Shown here: one piece after another, positions 43,735-52,474 of the stretch
Position numbering within the stretch: position 1 is the first letter of the stretch
Layout: the number at the start of each line of letters is the position of its first letter
Assembly: GCF_026340095.1 (NCBI RefSeq)
Contig: NZ_JAPEPO010000002.1
Span: 682,001-746,000 of the forward strand
Reading direction: 5' to 3'
Source of the DNA: Streptomyces sp. NBC_01446
Lineage (GTDB): Bacteria; Actinomycetota; Actinomycetes; Streptomycetales; Streptomycetaceae
DNA length: 64,000 bases
Notes under the pieces: model-generated
Seen by the model: the letters and a program-made list of their open reading frames with translations, nothing else
Told to the model about the DNA's origin: nothing
Database searches by the model: none
Translations under genes and position numbers: made by a program

Positions 43735-45153
43735 CCTCCGGGGATGCCCCGGCCTTGAGGCCGGGGAGGGATCGGACTCCTGCGGAGCAGGGCAGGGGAA
43801 GCCGATTCGCCGGCAGGGCGGATCGGCGTCCGCCTGCCGTGGTGGTGAGGCAGCCCACGGCGGGTGGAGAGCTCTCAACTGTCAGTCCTCCCGGATAGGT
43901 TGCTGTTCATGGCGATCGCGGCGCAGGAGACGGCAGGTGTCGGGCATGCCCGCTACACCTTCCGCCTGCGTGTGTCGTCCACCGCGACTGGCGCCCTCGA
44001 AGCGGAATGGGCGCGGTGCCGGTGGCTGTGGAATGAGTGCTGCGCCCGCTCGAAGAAGGCGCACGCCGCGAACGAGAAGTGCGGTCCGGCCCGGCTGGAC
44101 AAGATGCTGACCGAGGCGCGTGCCTGCATGGGCTGGCTGTGTGAAGGCTCCAGTGTTCCTCAGCAGCAGGTGATACGCGATTTCGCGAAGTCGCGGGCGA
44201 AGGCGCTGAAGGACATCAAGGCCGCTGTGCCGATGCGGCAGCGGGCCGGGATGCCCCAGTACAAGAAGAAGCACCAGGACGACCTGTCGCTGAACTACAC
44301 GCAGCGGGGTTTTCGGCTCAAGGACGGCCGCCTGCACCTGGCAGGCGGCATCGTCGTGACGGTCGTGTGGTCGCGTGCCCTTCCCGAGCCGCCCTCCAGC
44401 GTCCGCGTCTACCGCGACAGCACCGGAGCTTGGTACGCGTCTTTCGTCGTGGCGGGCATGACCGAGACGCTGCCGGGAACCGGCCGGGTGATCGGGATCG
44501 ACTGGGGCGTGAAGGAGACCGCGACCAGCACCAGCGACGACCACGACCTTCCTCACCCGCAGCACGGGAAGAACGCTGCCCAGCGCTTGGCGCACTATCA
44601 GCGGATGATGTCCCGGCGTAAGCCGAAGCGTGGATGCGCCGGATCGAGGGGCTACCGTGAGGCGAAGCGGCAGACGGCGAAGCTGCACAAGAAGGTGGCC
44701 CGGCAGCGTCAGGACACCGCCCGCAAGTGGGCCAAGAAGGTCGTCCGTGACCATGACGCCCTGGCCGTGGAGGACTTCCGGCCGAAGTTCCTTGCGAAGT
44801 CCACCATGGCCAGGAAGGCCGCTGACGCGGCGATCGGCGCGACCAAGACAGCCCTGATCGAGATGGGCCGTAAGCACGGCCGATCCGTGCATCTGGTGCA
44901 CCCGGCGCACACCACGATGGACTGCGCAGACTGCGGAGCGAGAACCAAGCACGCGCTACCTCTCTCAGAACGAACGTATACGTGCACCACGTGCGGGATG
45001 TCCCGACCTCGGGACAAAAACTCAGCCCGTGTGATGCTCGTCCGGGCTGGTCTCTGTCCCGGCTAGCGCTGATCGTGTAAGACCTGCATCCCCGCCGGGG
45101 ACCAGGCCACGTGAGCTAGGAATCCCCCTGCCTTTAGCTGGGGGAGGTTTCAA
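43735..45153 (+). mobile_element. IS605/IS1341-type TnpB element B, inserted in the permease gene
   Basis: The left end CCTCCGGGGATGC with a GCCCCGGCC-TTGA-GGCCGGGG hairpin matches element A. The right end has a CCCCCTGCC...GGGGGAGG hairpin and terminates TTTCAA, the IS605-type cleavage site. Removing 1,419 bp restores the permease frame across the site. No target duplication is made, as expected. No TnpA is present. Confidence 0.85.
43909..45066 (+). CDS. tnpB: TnpB RNA-guided nuclease family protein (element B)
   Basis: 385 aa from ATG 43909. It is a close relative of the element A protein: RCRWLWNECCARSKKAHAAN, SVPQQQVIRDFAKSRAKALK, GFRLKDGRLHLAGG, RuvC Asp in VIGIDWGVKE, Glu in LAVEDFRPKF and Asp in PRDKNSARVML. 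The zinc finger CADC...CTTC is complete. All catalytic residues are kept, so it may be active. The right-end hairpin follows 60 bp after the stop. Confidence 0.92.
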   Translation: MAIAAQETAGVGHARYTFRLRVSSTATGALEAEWARCRWLWNECCARSKKAHAANEKCGPARLDKMLTEARACMGWLCEGSSVPQQQVIRDFAKSRAKALKDIKAAVPMRQRAGMPQYKKKHQDDLSLNYTQRGFRLKDGRLHLAGGIVVTVVWSRALPEPPSSVRVYRDSTGAWYASFVVAGMTETLPGTGRVIGIDWGVKETATSTSDDHDLPHPQHGKNAAQRLAHYQRMMSRRKPKRGCAGSRGYREAKRQTAKLHKKVARQRQDTARKWAKKVVRDHDALAVEDFRPKFLAKSTMARKAADAAIGATKTALIEMGRKHGRSVHLVHPAHTTMDCADCGARTKHALPLSERTYTCTTCGMSRPRDKNSARVMLVRAGLCPG

Positions 45154-45441
45154 ACTCCTGGTACCGCTGTGCCTGTACCGCGGACCGCTGAACGTGTTCG
45201 GCCTGGGCGCCGGCATCGCAGGCGTCCTCATCGCCACCGGCATCTACCCGGCCGTCGCCGTCCTCGGCATGGCCACCTCGTACAACCAGGTCTTCGGCGT
45301 CGCCGACCCGACCAGCACGCAGACGGTGTGGAGCGCGCAGTACTCGGGGTCTCACCGCAGCAGGTGATGGTCAGGACGCTGCCCTACGTGTGGGCCGTGG
45401 CGGTCGGCGGCCTGTGCGTCACCGCTGCCACCTACCTCTGA
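45154..45441 (+). pseudogene. GntP-like permease, 3' part with frameshift
   Basis: Immediately after element B the frame reads LLVPLCLYRGPLNVFGLGAG, IAGVLIATGIYPAVAVLGMA and TSYNQVFGVADPTSTQTVWS, then near 45350 a GGGG run lacks one base and the frame continues as VSPQQVMVRTLPYVWAVAVG and LCVTAATYL to TGA 45441. The missing G is either a second mutation or a sequencing slip. Confidence 0.85.
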
Positions 45442-45477
45442 ACCCCCACTGAAAGCAACCGACTTCAGGAGCCGATC

Positions 45478-46482
45478 ATGCAAGAGCCGCAGTTTGGCCT
45501 GGACCGTCGTATGTTCCTGCGCACCACCGCCGTCACCGGCGCCGCGCTCGCCCTCGGTGGCCTGTCGACGCCGTCCGCGTCGGCCGCGCCCGGCGGGTTC
45601 TCCGACTACACGTACGTCCGCACGCTGCTGACGCCGTCCCAGCTCAAGTACAACCCGACGGGCGAGATCATCTTCCCGACCGTGCGCGGCGTGTACGACA
45701 AGTTGGCTTCGCCGCTGGGCCGTTACTACCTGTACTACGCGCCGCACGACGCGCCGGGCGGCATCTGCCTGGCCTACGGTGACTCGCTGGAGGGCCCGTT
45801 CACGGAGTACCCGGCGAACCCGATCGTGTCGAACAAGTGGGACCCGCACTACTCGGTCAGCCACGTCTCGTCCCCGCACGTGCTGTGGAACGCGGACGCC
45901 AAGGAGTTCTGGCTGTACTTCCACGGGGAGAACACGACGACGCGCCTGGCCCGTTCCAAGGACGGTGTGCACTTCTGGTACGACAAGGTCGTCCTGTCTA
46001 CGTCGGTGATGCCGTCGGGCACCACCGAGACGTCGTACGCCCGCGTCTTCCGGCACGACCTGCCCGCACACGGCGCCCGTTACGTCATGCTCTTCATGCT
46101 GAACAACACGACCAACCATCGTGACATCTGCTGGGGTTGGTCCGCCGACGGCAGGAATTGGGCCTTCGACCAGACCCCGCTCGTCCGGCACTCGGACGTC
46201 GGCGCGGTCAACGTGGGCGGCCCCCACCTCCTGACGCGCGGCGGCTCCGCGTACGTCGTCTACAACAAGGTCAAGGAGAGCGGCGGCGACCTCATGATCA
46301 CGGAGGTCGGCACGGACTTCTCCCGCCGCAACCACTTGGGCGTCTTCTACGACTCCCACTCCACAGCCCCCGAGAACGGCCGAGCGGCCGCACCGTCGTT
46401 CGGGACGGAACACGGGGTGCCGTACATGGTGTACGAGGCGGGAGAGCGGCTGGCAGGCTCGATCGCGGTCGCACGGAGCTGA
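45478..46482 (+). CDS. Tat-exported beta-propeller protein (glycosidase-like)
   Basis: 334 aa from ATG 45478 (AGGAG at 7 nt). A twin-arginine signal (R10-R11 in DRRMFLR) with a hydrophobic stretch and cleavage near ASAAPG implies export of the folded protein. The mature part has repeats typical of five-bladed propeller glycosidases (GH43/GH117-like folds): YYLYYAPHDAPGGICLAYGD, HVSSPHVLWNADAKEFWLYF, RLARSKDGVHFWYD and NVGGPHLLTRGGSAYVVYNK. The three acidic catalytic residues cannot be assigned with certainty. It follows the permease and may act on its nutrient. Confidence 0.8.
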   Translation: MQEPQFGLDRRMFLRTTAVTGAALALGGLSTPSASAAPGGFSDYTYVRTLLTPSQLKYNPTGEIIFPTVRGVYDKLASPLGRYYLYYAPHDAPGGICLAYGDSLEGPFTEYPANPIVSNKWDPHYSVSHVSSPHVLWNADAKEFWLYFHGENTTTRLARSKDGVHFWYDKVVLSTSVMPSGTTETSYARVFRHDLPAHGARYVMLFMLNNTTNHRDICWGWSADGRNWAFDQTPLVRHSDVGAVNVGGPHLLTRGGSAYVVYNKVKESGGDLMITEVGTDFSRRNHLGVFYDSHSTAPENGRAAAPSFGTEHGVPYMVYEAGERLAGSIAVARS

Positions 46483-46525
46483 CCCGCGGAATCTGGGCGC
46501 CGCCGCCGCACGAATCCCACCGGTC

Positions 46526-47497
46526 TCAGGCGGCGAACGCGTCCACGCCGGTCAGTTCGGCGGACAGTGCCCACAGGCGGGCGGCCTGTTCCGGGTCCGT
46601 GGCCCACTCCTTGACGCCGACCCGGGTGCCGTCCGCCGGGGCGGGCTCGGCGATGTCGCAGTCCTCCAGGTAGACGCCGCCCATTCCGTTCAGTTGGGGG
46701 GAGGTCGCCGCCCACACCTGGGTGGCCGCACCCTGCTGCGGTGTCTTGAACGCCTCGGGATAGAGCAGGTTGCCGTCCTCGTCGATCCAGCCCCGCTCGA
46801 CCATCTCCTGCTTCGGCAGATGCCGCTGAAGGGGAGTGAGGATGCCACCGGGGTGCAGCGAGAACGCCCGCACGCCCCGCTCCTGGCCGAGGCGGTCGAG
46901 TTGCACGGCGAACAGCGCGTTCGCCGTCTTGGCCTGACCGTATGCCTCCCACTTGTCGTAGCCGTCGCGCCAGTGGACGTCGTCCCAGCGGATGGACGAG
47001 GCATGGTGGCCGGTGGAGGAGACCGAGACGACGCGGGCGCCACCCGGCTCGATCGCCGGCCACAGGCGGTTGACGAGGGCGAAGTGGCCTAGGTGGTTGG
47101 TCGCGAACTGGGCCTCCCAGCCCGGCCCGACCCGGGTCTCGGGGCAGGCCATGATCCCCGCGCTGTCGATGACGATGTCCAGGGGCCGGCCCGTGGCGAG
47201 GAACCGCTCGGCGAAGGCGCGCACGCTGTCCAGGTCGCCGAGGTCCAGTTCGGCCACCTCGACACCGTCGATTCCGGCCAGGTTCTCCTGTGCCGCGCCG
47301 ATCCGGCGGGCCGGGACCACGACGCGGGCGCCGGCCTTCGTCAGTGCGCGTGTGGTCTCGACGCCGATGCCCGAGTAGCCGCCCGTCACCAGGGCGAGCC
47401 GACCGGTGAGGTCGATGCCCTCGAGGACATCATCGGCGGTGCTGCCGGCACCGAAACCCGAACCGATCTTGTGCTGTGGTGTGCTGTTGTCGCTCAT
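46526..47497 (-). CDS. SDR-family oxidoreductase (retinol/protochlorophyllide-dehydrogenase-like)
   Basis: 323 aa from ATG 47497. The NAD(P) motif VTGGYSGIGVETTRAL, DLGDLDSVRAFAERFL, DSAGIMACPETR (NAG variant), the Ser in VSVSSTGHHAS and YGQAKTANALFAV (YxxxK) are complete. This extended form resembles WWOX/RDH-like SDRs. Transcription should begin at or next to the ATG from the MerR-type promoter described separately, so the mRNA is probably leaderless. Confidence 0.92.
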   Translation of the reverse strand: MSDNSTPQHKIGSGFGAGSTADDVLEGIDLTGRLALVTGGYSGIGVETTRALTKAGARVVVPARRIGAAQENLAGIDGVEVAELDLGDLDSVRAFAERFLATGRPLDIVIDSAGIMACPETRVGPGWEAQFATNHLGHFALVNRLWPAIEPGGARVVSVSSTGHHASSIRWDDVHWRDGYDKWEAYGQAKTANALFAVQLDRLGQERGVRAFSLHPGGILTPLQRHLPKQEMVERGWIDEDGNLLYPEAFKTPQQGAATQVWAATSPQLNGMGGVYLEDCDIAEPAPADGTRVGVKEWATDPEQAARLWALSAELTGVDAFAA

Positions 47498-47503
47498 GAC
47501 CGC

Positions 47504-47534
47504 ACGCTACGAATTCAAGTGCACTCGAAGTCAA
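47504..47534 (-). promoter_or_regulatory. MerR-type promoter of the SDR gene
   Basis: On the minus strand TTGACT (-35, 47534-47529) and TAGCGT (-10, 47509-47504) are separated by 19 bp, and the spacer carries a near-perfect palindrome TTCGAGTGCACTTGAA. A long spacer filled by a dyad is the signature of MerR-activated promoters. The start point falls on the ATG at 47497. Confidence 0.65.
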
Positions 47535-47620
47535 GCTCGCCCCGCGGCCGCGGACCGGACAGGCCCCGATCGGGGAACCAGTACCGACCGGACGGCCGAT
47601 TCGTTCCCACCCGAGATCCG

Positions 47621-49200
47621 TTGCTGAGGTCATAGTCAGATCTCAGCAATCCGTGCGTTTACGCACAGATGGTCCTTAACGGTGTCACCACAGCCCGAGC
47701 TGGGCGGTGGTGTCCTGTTGAAGGTCTCGCGGTTCCTTCCGCCTGTGGGGCGGGTTTGCGCCACCTGCCCGCACCGGGTCAGCTTTGCGGCTGGCCCGGC
47801 TGGCGCGGGTCTTCTGGTCGGCTCCACGCGGTTTCGGCACGCTGGGCGTGCCCCGGTCTCCGGCCACTCCGGTACCGGTTGTGCCGGCCGATGCGAGGTC
47901 GGCGAGGTTACGGGCAGCGTTCTCGTCCCGGTCGATGACCAGGCCGCACGCGTCGCAGGAGAACACTCGCACGTGCAGGGGCAGTTTGGCTTTCACCGTC
48001 TTGCACGACGAGCAGGTTTTCGAGGACGGGTACCAGCGCGAGGCGACGACCGTGGGGCAGGCGTTGCGCCGGCCTTTGTAGGTGAGCTGACGGCGGATCT
48101 CTGCGAATCCGGCATCGGCGATCTTCCGTGCCAGACGGCGGTTGCGGAGCATGCCGGCGACGTTGAGGTCTTCGACCACGACGGTGCCGTACTCGGCACG
48201 CACGGCGGTGGTGAGCTTGTGCAGGGCGTCTTCGCGCAGGTTCGCCACGCGGTGGTGCACGCGGTTGCGTTCGGCGTTCGCCTTGACCCATCGTTTCGAC
48301 GGTTCCCGGCGGATGGTCTTGCCGGTGGCCCGGTCGTGCACGGCCGGCCCCTGGCGGCGCGACACACGACGGGACAGACGCCGCAGCCGCTTGCGTTCGC
48401 CCTCGTAGTGCTTGGGGTTGTCGACGTAACCGATCTGTCCGGCACTGTCGGCCATCACCGCGAGCACCTTCACCCCGAGGTCGATACCGACTGCGACACC
48501 AGGACGGGCCACGCGGGTGATCTCCCGCTTGACCTCCATCTGGAAGGACACGAACCAGCGGCCCCGCTCATGCCGCACCGTCGCGGACAGGATGCGCGCC
48601 ATTCCGCTCTGCACGCGGGCCACAAGCTTGACGGTGGACTCATGGGTGCGGATGGTTCCGAGCACCGGCAGCGTCACGTGCCCCTCGTCGGCCACGCGGA
48701 TGCTACCGGTGGTGAACCGGCACGCAAGACGGGCCTTGCGCTTGGACTTGAAACGTGGCGTACCCATGCGGGCACCCTTGCGGCGGCCGTTCTTCGACTT
48801 CGTGTAGTTGTCGAACGCGGCAGCCGCGTTGGCCAGGCCGGTGCTGTACGCCTCCTTGGAGTTCTCGTGCCACCAGTGGGCATAGCGCGGATCAATGCGC
48901 TTGACCTGGTTGAACTCCTTACGCAGCGCGGGCAGCGACCACGGCCGCCACGGCGTCAGCTCCTCCTCGGCGACCCCGTACGAGGCTTCCGAATTCCGCT
49001 GCCACCACGAGGCCGTCACCCAGCCGACAGCCCAGTTGTACGCGCCCCGAGCAGCCCCGCAGTGCGACCGCAGCGCGGATTCCTCAGTCACATTCGGGTC
49101 CAGGGCGAAACGGAACGCCTGCACCACAAAGCCCGGCTGCGCCTGGAACTTCTTCACCCTGAACACCCCCTCACCAGCCAGTCATTGACTATGCACTACG
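47621..49200 (-). mobile_element. TnpB element C (different subtype), boundaries approximate
   Basis: The right side holds three nested hairpins: TTGCTGAG/CTCAGCAA (47621-47649), TGCGT/ACGCA (47654-47665) and CACCACAGCCC/GGGCGGTGGTG (47686-47712), the last overlapping the tnpB 3' end as expected for an omega-RNA region. The left boundary was not resolved. No TnpA is present; a divergent HTH gene starts at 49205. Confidence 0.5.
47685..49166 (-). CDS. tnpB: TnpB RNA-guided nuclease family protein (element C)
   Basis: 493 aa from ATG 49166, longer than elements A and B. RuvC acids are present: Asp in VAVGIDLGVKVLAV, Glu in VVVEDLNVAGML and Asp in VIDRDENAARNLADL. The zinc finger is CSSC...CDAC, with the preceding VASRWYPSSKTCSSC typical of TnpB. 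The N-terminal FVVQAFRFALDP and GAARGAYNWAVGW helices mark another subfamily. It has a basic C-terminal tail (RASRASRKADPVRAGG). Confidence 0.92.
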   Translation of the reverse strand: MFRVKKFQAQPGFVVQAFRFALDPNVTEESALRSHCGAARGAYNWAVGWVTASWWQRNSEASYGVAEEELTPWRPWSLPALRKEFNQVKRIDPRYAHWWHENSKEAYSTGLANAAAAFDNYTKSKNGRRKGARMGTPRFKSKRKARLACRFTTGSIRVADEGHVTLPVLGTIRTHESTVKLVARVQSGMARILSATVRHERGRWFVSFQMEVKREITRVARPGVAVGIDLGVKVLAVMADSAGQIGYVDNPKHYEGERKRLRRLSRRVSRRQGPAVHDRATGKTIRREPSKRWVKANAERNRVHHRVANLREDALHKLTTAVRAEYGTVVVEDLNVAGMLRNRRLARKIADAGFAEIRRQLTYKGRRNACPTVVASRWYPSSKTCSSCKTVKAKLPLHVRVFSCDACGLVIDRDENAARNLADLASAGTTGTGVAGDRGTPSVPKPRGADQKTRASRASRKADPVRAGGANPPHRRKEPRDLQQDTTAQLGLW

Positions 49201-49204
49201 CATC

Positions 49205-49410
49205 ATGGAACAGATCAACGGATGGATCACCAGCGGTGAAGCCTGCGAGCGGCTGGAAATCGCCTGGCGCACCCTCTACCACCTCCACCGCCAAAGCCCG
49301 GACTTTCCCAAACCCAAGAAGATCGGACGAACCCTCCTTGGGAGGCAAAAGCCCTGGATGCCTGGCGGGACAAGCACCCCAAACGTCAGAGAAAAGAAGA
49401 CGTTCGTTGA
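49205..49410 (+). pseudogene. AlpA/excisionase-like HTH protein divergent from tnpB, frameshifted
   Basis: ATG 49205 gives GWITSGEACERLEIAWRTLY, HLHRQSPDFPKPKKIGRTLL, then the sense continues one frame over as WEAKALDAWRDKHPKRQRKE and VR before TGA at 49410. One base is missing near 49340. It matches small AlpA/MerR-like winged HTH proteins. The start lies 38 bp from the tnpB start on the other strand, so it may belong to the same element. Confidence 0.6.
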
Positions 49411-49603
49411 GATCCGACTATGCATCCCGCAGCAGTTGTTAGCCCCCTGCACCGAGCGGCCCGACTCCCCGCCGCCACTGAACACCCCGTGCATCACCAA
49501 GGACAGCAGTGAAGATCAGCGGCGTGCAAGCGGTGTCCACACGGTACTCAGATACCAACGGGAGCACTGTGATCGATGCGATCGGCGCCGCCGGCCCGTC
49601 GGC

Positions 49604-50272
49604 TCAGCCCCCATGGGGCCTGGCCAGACCGTGGTCGTAGGCGAAGATCACCGCCTGGATGCGGTCGCGGGCACCGATCTTGGACAGGACGCGGCCGACA
49701 TGGGTCTTGACCGTGGACTCCGACAGGACGAAGCGGGTGGCGATCTCGCCGTTGGTCCAGCCCTTGCCGATGGCGACGAGGATCTCGCGTTCGCGGTCGG
49801 TGAGGGAGCTCAGCCTCGGCTCCTCGTCAGACCCGTTCGCGAGGGGTGGCACGAGCCGGGCGAACTCGTACAGCAGGCGGCGGGTGAGTGCCGGAGCGAT
49901 GACCGCGTCCCCGACGGCCACGGCACGGATGCCGGCCAGGAGTTCCTCGGGACGGGCGTCCTTGAGGAGGAAGCCGCTGGCTCCGGCGCGCAGAGCCGCG
50001 TAGACGTACTCGTCGAGGTCGAAGGTGGTCATGACGAGGACGCGGGAGCGGTCGCCCGTGGCGACGATGCGGCGCGTGGCCTCGATGCCGTCCATGCCCG
50101 GCATACGTACGTCCATGAGGACGACGTCGGGGCGGAGTTCGGCGGCCTTGCGCACGGCGTCGGCTCCGTGCGCGGCCTCGCCGATCACCTCTGTCTCGGG
50201 CAAGGAGTCGAGGAGCATGCGGAGCCCGTACCGCTGGAGAGGCTGGTCGTCCACGACGAGCACGGTGGTCAT
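49604..50272 (-). CDS. NarL/LuxR-family response regulator
   Basis: 222 aa from ATG 50272, overlapping the kinase stop by 4 bp (ATGA). Receiver: D8/D9 (VVDDQP), phospho-acceptor D54 (LMDVRMPGMDG), T81-type position in VMTTFD, K in LLKDARPEEL. C-terminal LuxR HTH: LTDREREILVAIGKGWTNGE and STVKTHVGRVLSKIGARDR. It is the output partner of the adjacent kinase and probably controls the ABC exporter upstream. Confidence 0.95.
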   Translation of the reverse strand: MTTVLVVDDQPLQRYGLRMLLDSLPETEVIGEAAHGADAVRKAAELRPDVVLMDVRMPGMDGIEATRRIVATGDRSRVLVMTTFDLDEYVYAALRAGASGFLLKDARPEELLAGIRAVAVGDAVIAPALTRRLLYEFARLVPPLANGSDEEPRLSSLTDREREILVAIGKGWTNGEIATRFVLSESTVKTHVGRVLSKIGARDRIQAVIFAYDHGLARPHGG

Positions 50273-51528
50273 CCGGCACCGCCCTGGGGGGCGAGGTCGA
50301 GTGCGGCCCGCACCGTCCATCCCGCGCCGGCGGGACCGGCGCTGACGTGTCCGCTGTAGAGAGCCGCTCGTTCTCGCATGCCTACCAGGCCGTGTCCTTC
50401 CTCGTTCGCCGGTCCCCGCCGGCCGGCCGCAGCGGGTGGGCCGGAGTCCTGGACGGTGATGGTCAGCCGCGTGTCCTCGACGACGATCGCCAGGTTCGCG
50501 CGGGCGTCGGCGCCTGCGTGCTTCAGCGTGTTGGTCAGGGCCTCCTGCACGATGCGGTAGACGGTGAGCTGCACGCCGCTGTCGAGGGCGTCGACGTCAC
50601 CGCCGGTACGGTAGATCACGTCCAGGCCGGCGGCACGGACGCCCTCGCACAGCGCGTCGATGTCCGCGAGCCCGGGCTGCGGGCTCAGTTCGGGCTGGGT
50701 GCGCGGGCCGTCCGCCTCGCGCAGCACGCCGAGCAGGCGCCGCAGTTCCCCGAGGGCCTGGCGTCCGGTGTCGCCGATGAGGTGCAGTGCCTCCCTGCCC
50801 CGTTCCGGAGCCACGGCCGTGGCATAGGCACCCGCGTCCGCGAGTGTGACGATCACGGACAGGTTGTGGCCGACGATGTCGTGCATCTCGCGGGCCACCC
50901 GCGTCCGTTCGGCCGCGACGGCGAGCCTGCCGCGCTGGTCGCGTTCTGTCTCCAGCCGGGCCGCACGGTCCCGCAGGCCGGCCAGCTGAGCCCGCCGGAT
51001 CCGGATCATCAGGCCGAGCGCGAGGGCCGCCGTCGCCGTGCTGAGGAGGAAGAAGAGCGCGTCCCAGACCGACACCGCCGGCGCGACCCGCACCGCGACC
51101 AGCCCCACCGCACCCGCCATGACCGCGCATGCCCACGGCAGCTGCCGCAGCCGCCCGTGCAGGGCCAGGCTGTACAGGGCGACGAAGAGGGCGACATCCG
51201 CGCGGAGTGCGGCACCGATGGACCACTGCAGGACGAACACGGCCGTGACCGCGCCGAAGGCCACCGCGGGCGATCGCCGCCGCCACCACAGCGGCAGTAC
51301 CAGCCCGGCCTGCAGAGCCAGCATGCCGATCGCGGGGAGATGGATGAACGCCACGCGTAACCGGCGCGGACCGTCGCCGCCCCCGGCGCCCCCCTGCAGC
51401 AGGTCAGGCAGGCAGCACACCAGGAAGACCAGGACCACCACCGCGGTGTCCAGCACCCACGGACGGGCCCGGTCGGCGCGCCGGAGCCGCTCGCCGCCAC
51501 GGCCGAGCCGAGCGACCAACGGCCCCAT
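50269..51528 (-). CDS. Sensor histidine kinase (HisKA_3 type)
   Basis: The minus-strand gene starts at ATG 51528 (GTG 51552 is an alternative; neither has a strong ribosome site). The N-terminal half has about five to six membrane helices (WVLDTAVVVLVFLVCCLPDL; VALFVALYSLALHGRL; DALFFLLSTATAALALGL). Then HisKA_3 with His in VAREMHDIVGHNLSV and a HATPase with VYRIVQEALTNTLKHAG, then GHGLVGMRERA. It senses an envelope or membrane signal and phosphorylates the overlapping NarL-type regulator. Confidence 0.93.
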   Translation of the reverse strand: MGPLVARLGRGGERLRRADRARPWVLDTAVVVLVFLVCCLPDLLQGGAGGGDGPRRLRVAFIHLPAIGMLALQAGLVLPLWWRRRSPAVAFGAVTAVFVLQWSIGAALRADVALFVALYSLALHGRLRQLPWACAVMAGAVGLVAVRVAPAVSVWDALFFLLSTATAALALGLMIRIRRAQLAGLRDRAARLETERDQRGRLAVAAERTRVAREMHDIVGHNLSVIVTLADAGAYATAVAPERGREALHLIGDTGRQALGELRRLLGVLREADGPRTQPELSPQPGLADIDALCEGVRAAGLDVIYRTGGDVDALDSGVQLTVYRIVQEALTNTLKHAGADARANLAIVVEDTRLTITVQDSGPPAAAGRRGPANEEGHGLVGMRERAALYSGHVSAGPAGAGWTVRAALDLAPQGGAG

Positions 51529-51622
51529 CCCGCAGAGGTCTTCGGTGGTCACGGAGTGCACCAGCCTATGACGGGGGTCGAGTCCATGATGTGGGTCCCT
51601 CCCATGATGCGGAGTCAATGTC

Positions 51623-52474
51623 TCAGGCGTCGCTGCGCAGCAGCCGGTACGCCGCTCCGGCCAGCGCCAGTGCCGTCCAGCCGAGGAGGACGAGGAGCCC
51701 GGCAGCGGGCGACAGCGTGGTGGAGTCGTGGGCCACGGCGAACATCGACGCGCCGGCGTGGCTCGGCAGGTAGGGGTCGATGTCGCCCTGCCACGAGCTG
51801 GGCAACAAGGAGATCAGTCCGGGGACGAGCATCAGGGCGGCGACCAGGACCGAGATGCCGCCGGCCACGGATCGCAGCAGCGCGCCCAGGGCCGTGCCGA
51901 TCACACCGACCAGACCGAGGTAGAGCCCGGCGCCCAGCAGGCTGCGTGCGACCCCGGCGTGGCCGAGGCCCATCGCAATGGGCGTGCCGGAGACGATCCG
52001 GCTTGCGGCGAGGAAGGCGACGAACGCGCCGAAGGTGGCGACCACCAGCGCGACCAGCCCGTACACCGCCGCCTTGGACCACAGCACGGGGAGCCGGCGC
52101 GGCACCGCGACGAGGGTCGAGCGGATCATGCCGGTGGAGTACTCGCCCGCCGTGATCAGCACACCGAGTACACCGAGGGCCAACTGGGCGAAGTTCGTGC
52201 CGAAGAGGGACAGGCTCACGGCAGTCGCGGAGGCGAAGTCGCGATCCATGGGACGGCCGGAGTGGAGCCCGGACCTGTAGTGGCTCGCGGCGATGACGCC
52301 GAAGGCGACGAGGAACAGCAGGCCCAGGCCGAGGGTGATCCAGGTCGAGCGCACGGACCAGAGTTTGGCCCACTCCGAGAACAGCACACGCCGTCCGGTC
52401 ACGCGGTAGACGGGCCCGGCCGGAGCGGCCTGCGCGGACTCGGGGGTGTCGGGGGTTGCCGTGAGGGTGCTCAT
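51623..52474 (-). CDS. ABC-2-type exporter permease
   Basis: 283 aa from ATG 52474, overlapping the ATPase stop (ATGA). About six membrane helices are visible, e.g. STWITLGLGLLFLVAFGVIA, LALGVLGVLITAGEYSTGMI (the ABC-2 EYSTGMIRST motif), LVALVVATFGAFVAFLAA and GLVGVIGTALGALLRSV. With the ATPase it forms an export pump, often for peptide antibiotics or lipids. The kinase gene lies about 95 bp downstream on the same strand, so the four genes may form one transcript. Confidence 0.93.
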   Translation of the reverse strand: MSTLTATPDTPESAQAAPAGPVYRVTGRRVLFSEWAKLWSVRSTWITLGLGLLFLVAFGVIAASHYRSGLHSGRPMDRDFASATAVSLSLFGTNFAQLALGVLGVLITAGEYSTGMIRSTLVAVPRRLPVLWSKAAVYGLVALVVATFGAFVAFLAASRIVSGTPIAMGLGHAGVARSLLGAGLYLGLVGVIGTALGALLRSVAGGISVLVAALMLVPGLISLLPSSWQGDIDPYLPSHAGASMFAVAHDSTTLSPAAGLLVLLGWTALALAGAAYRLLRSDA

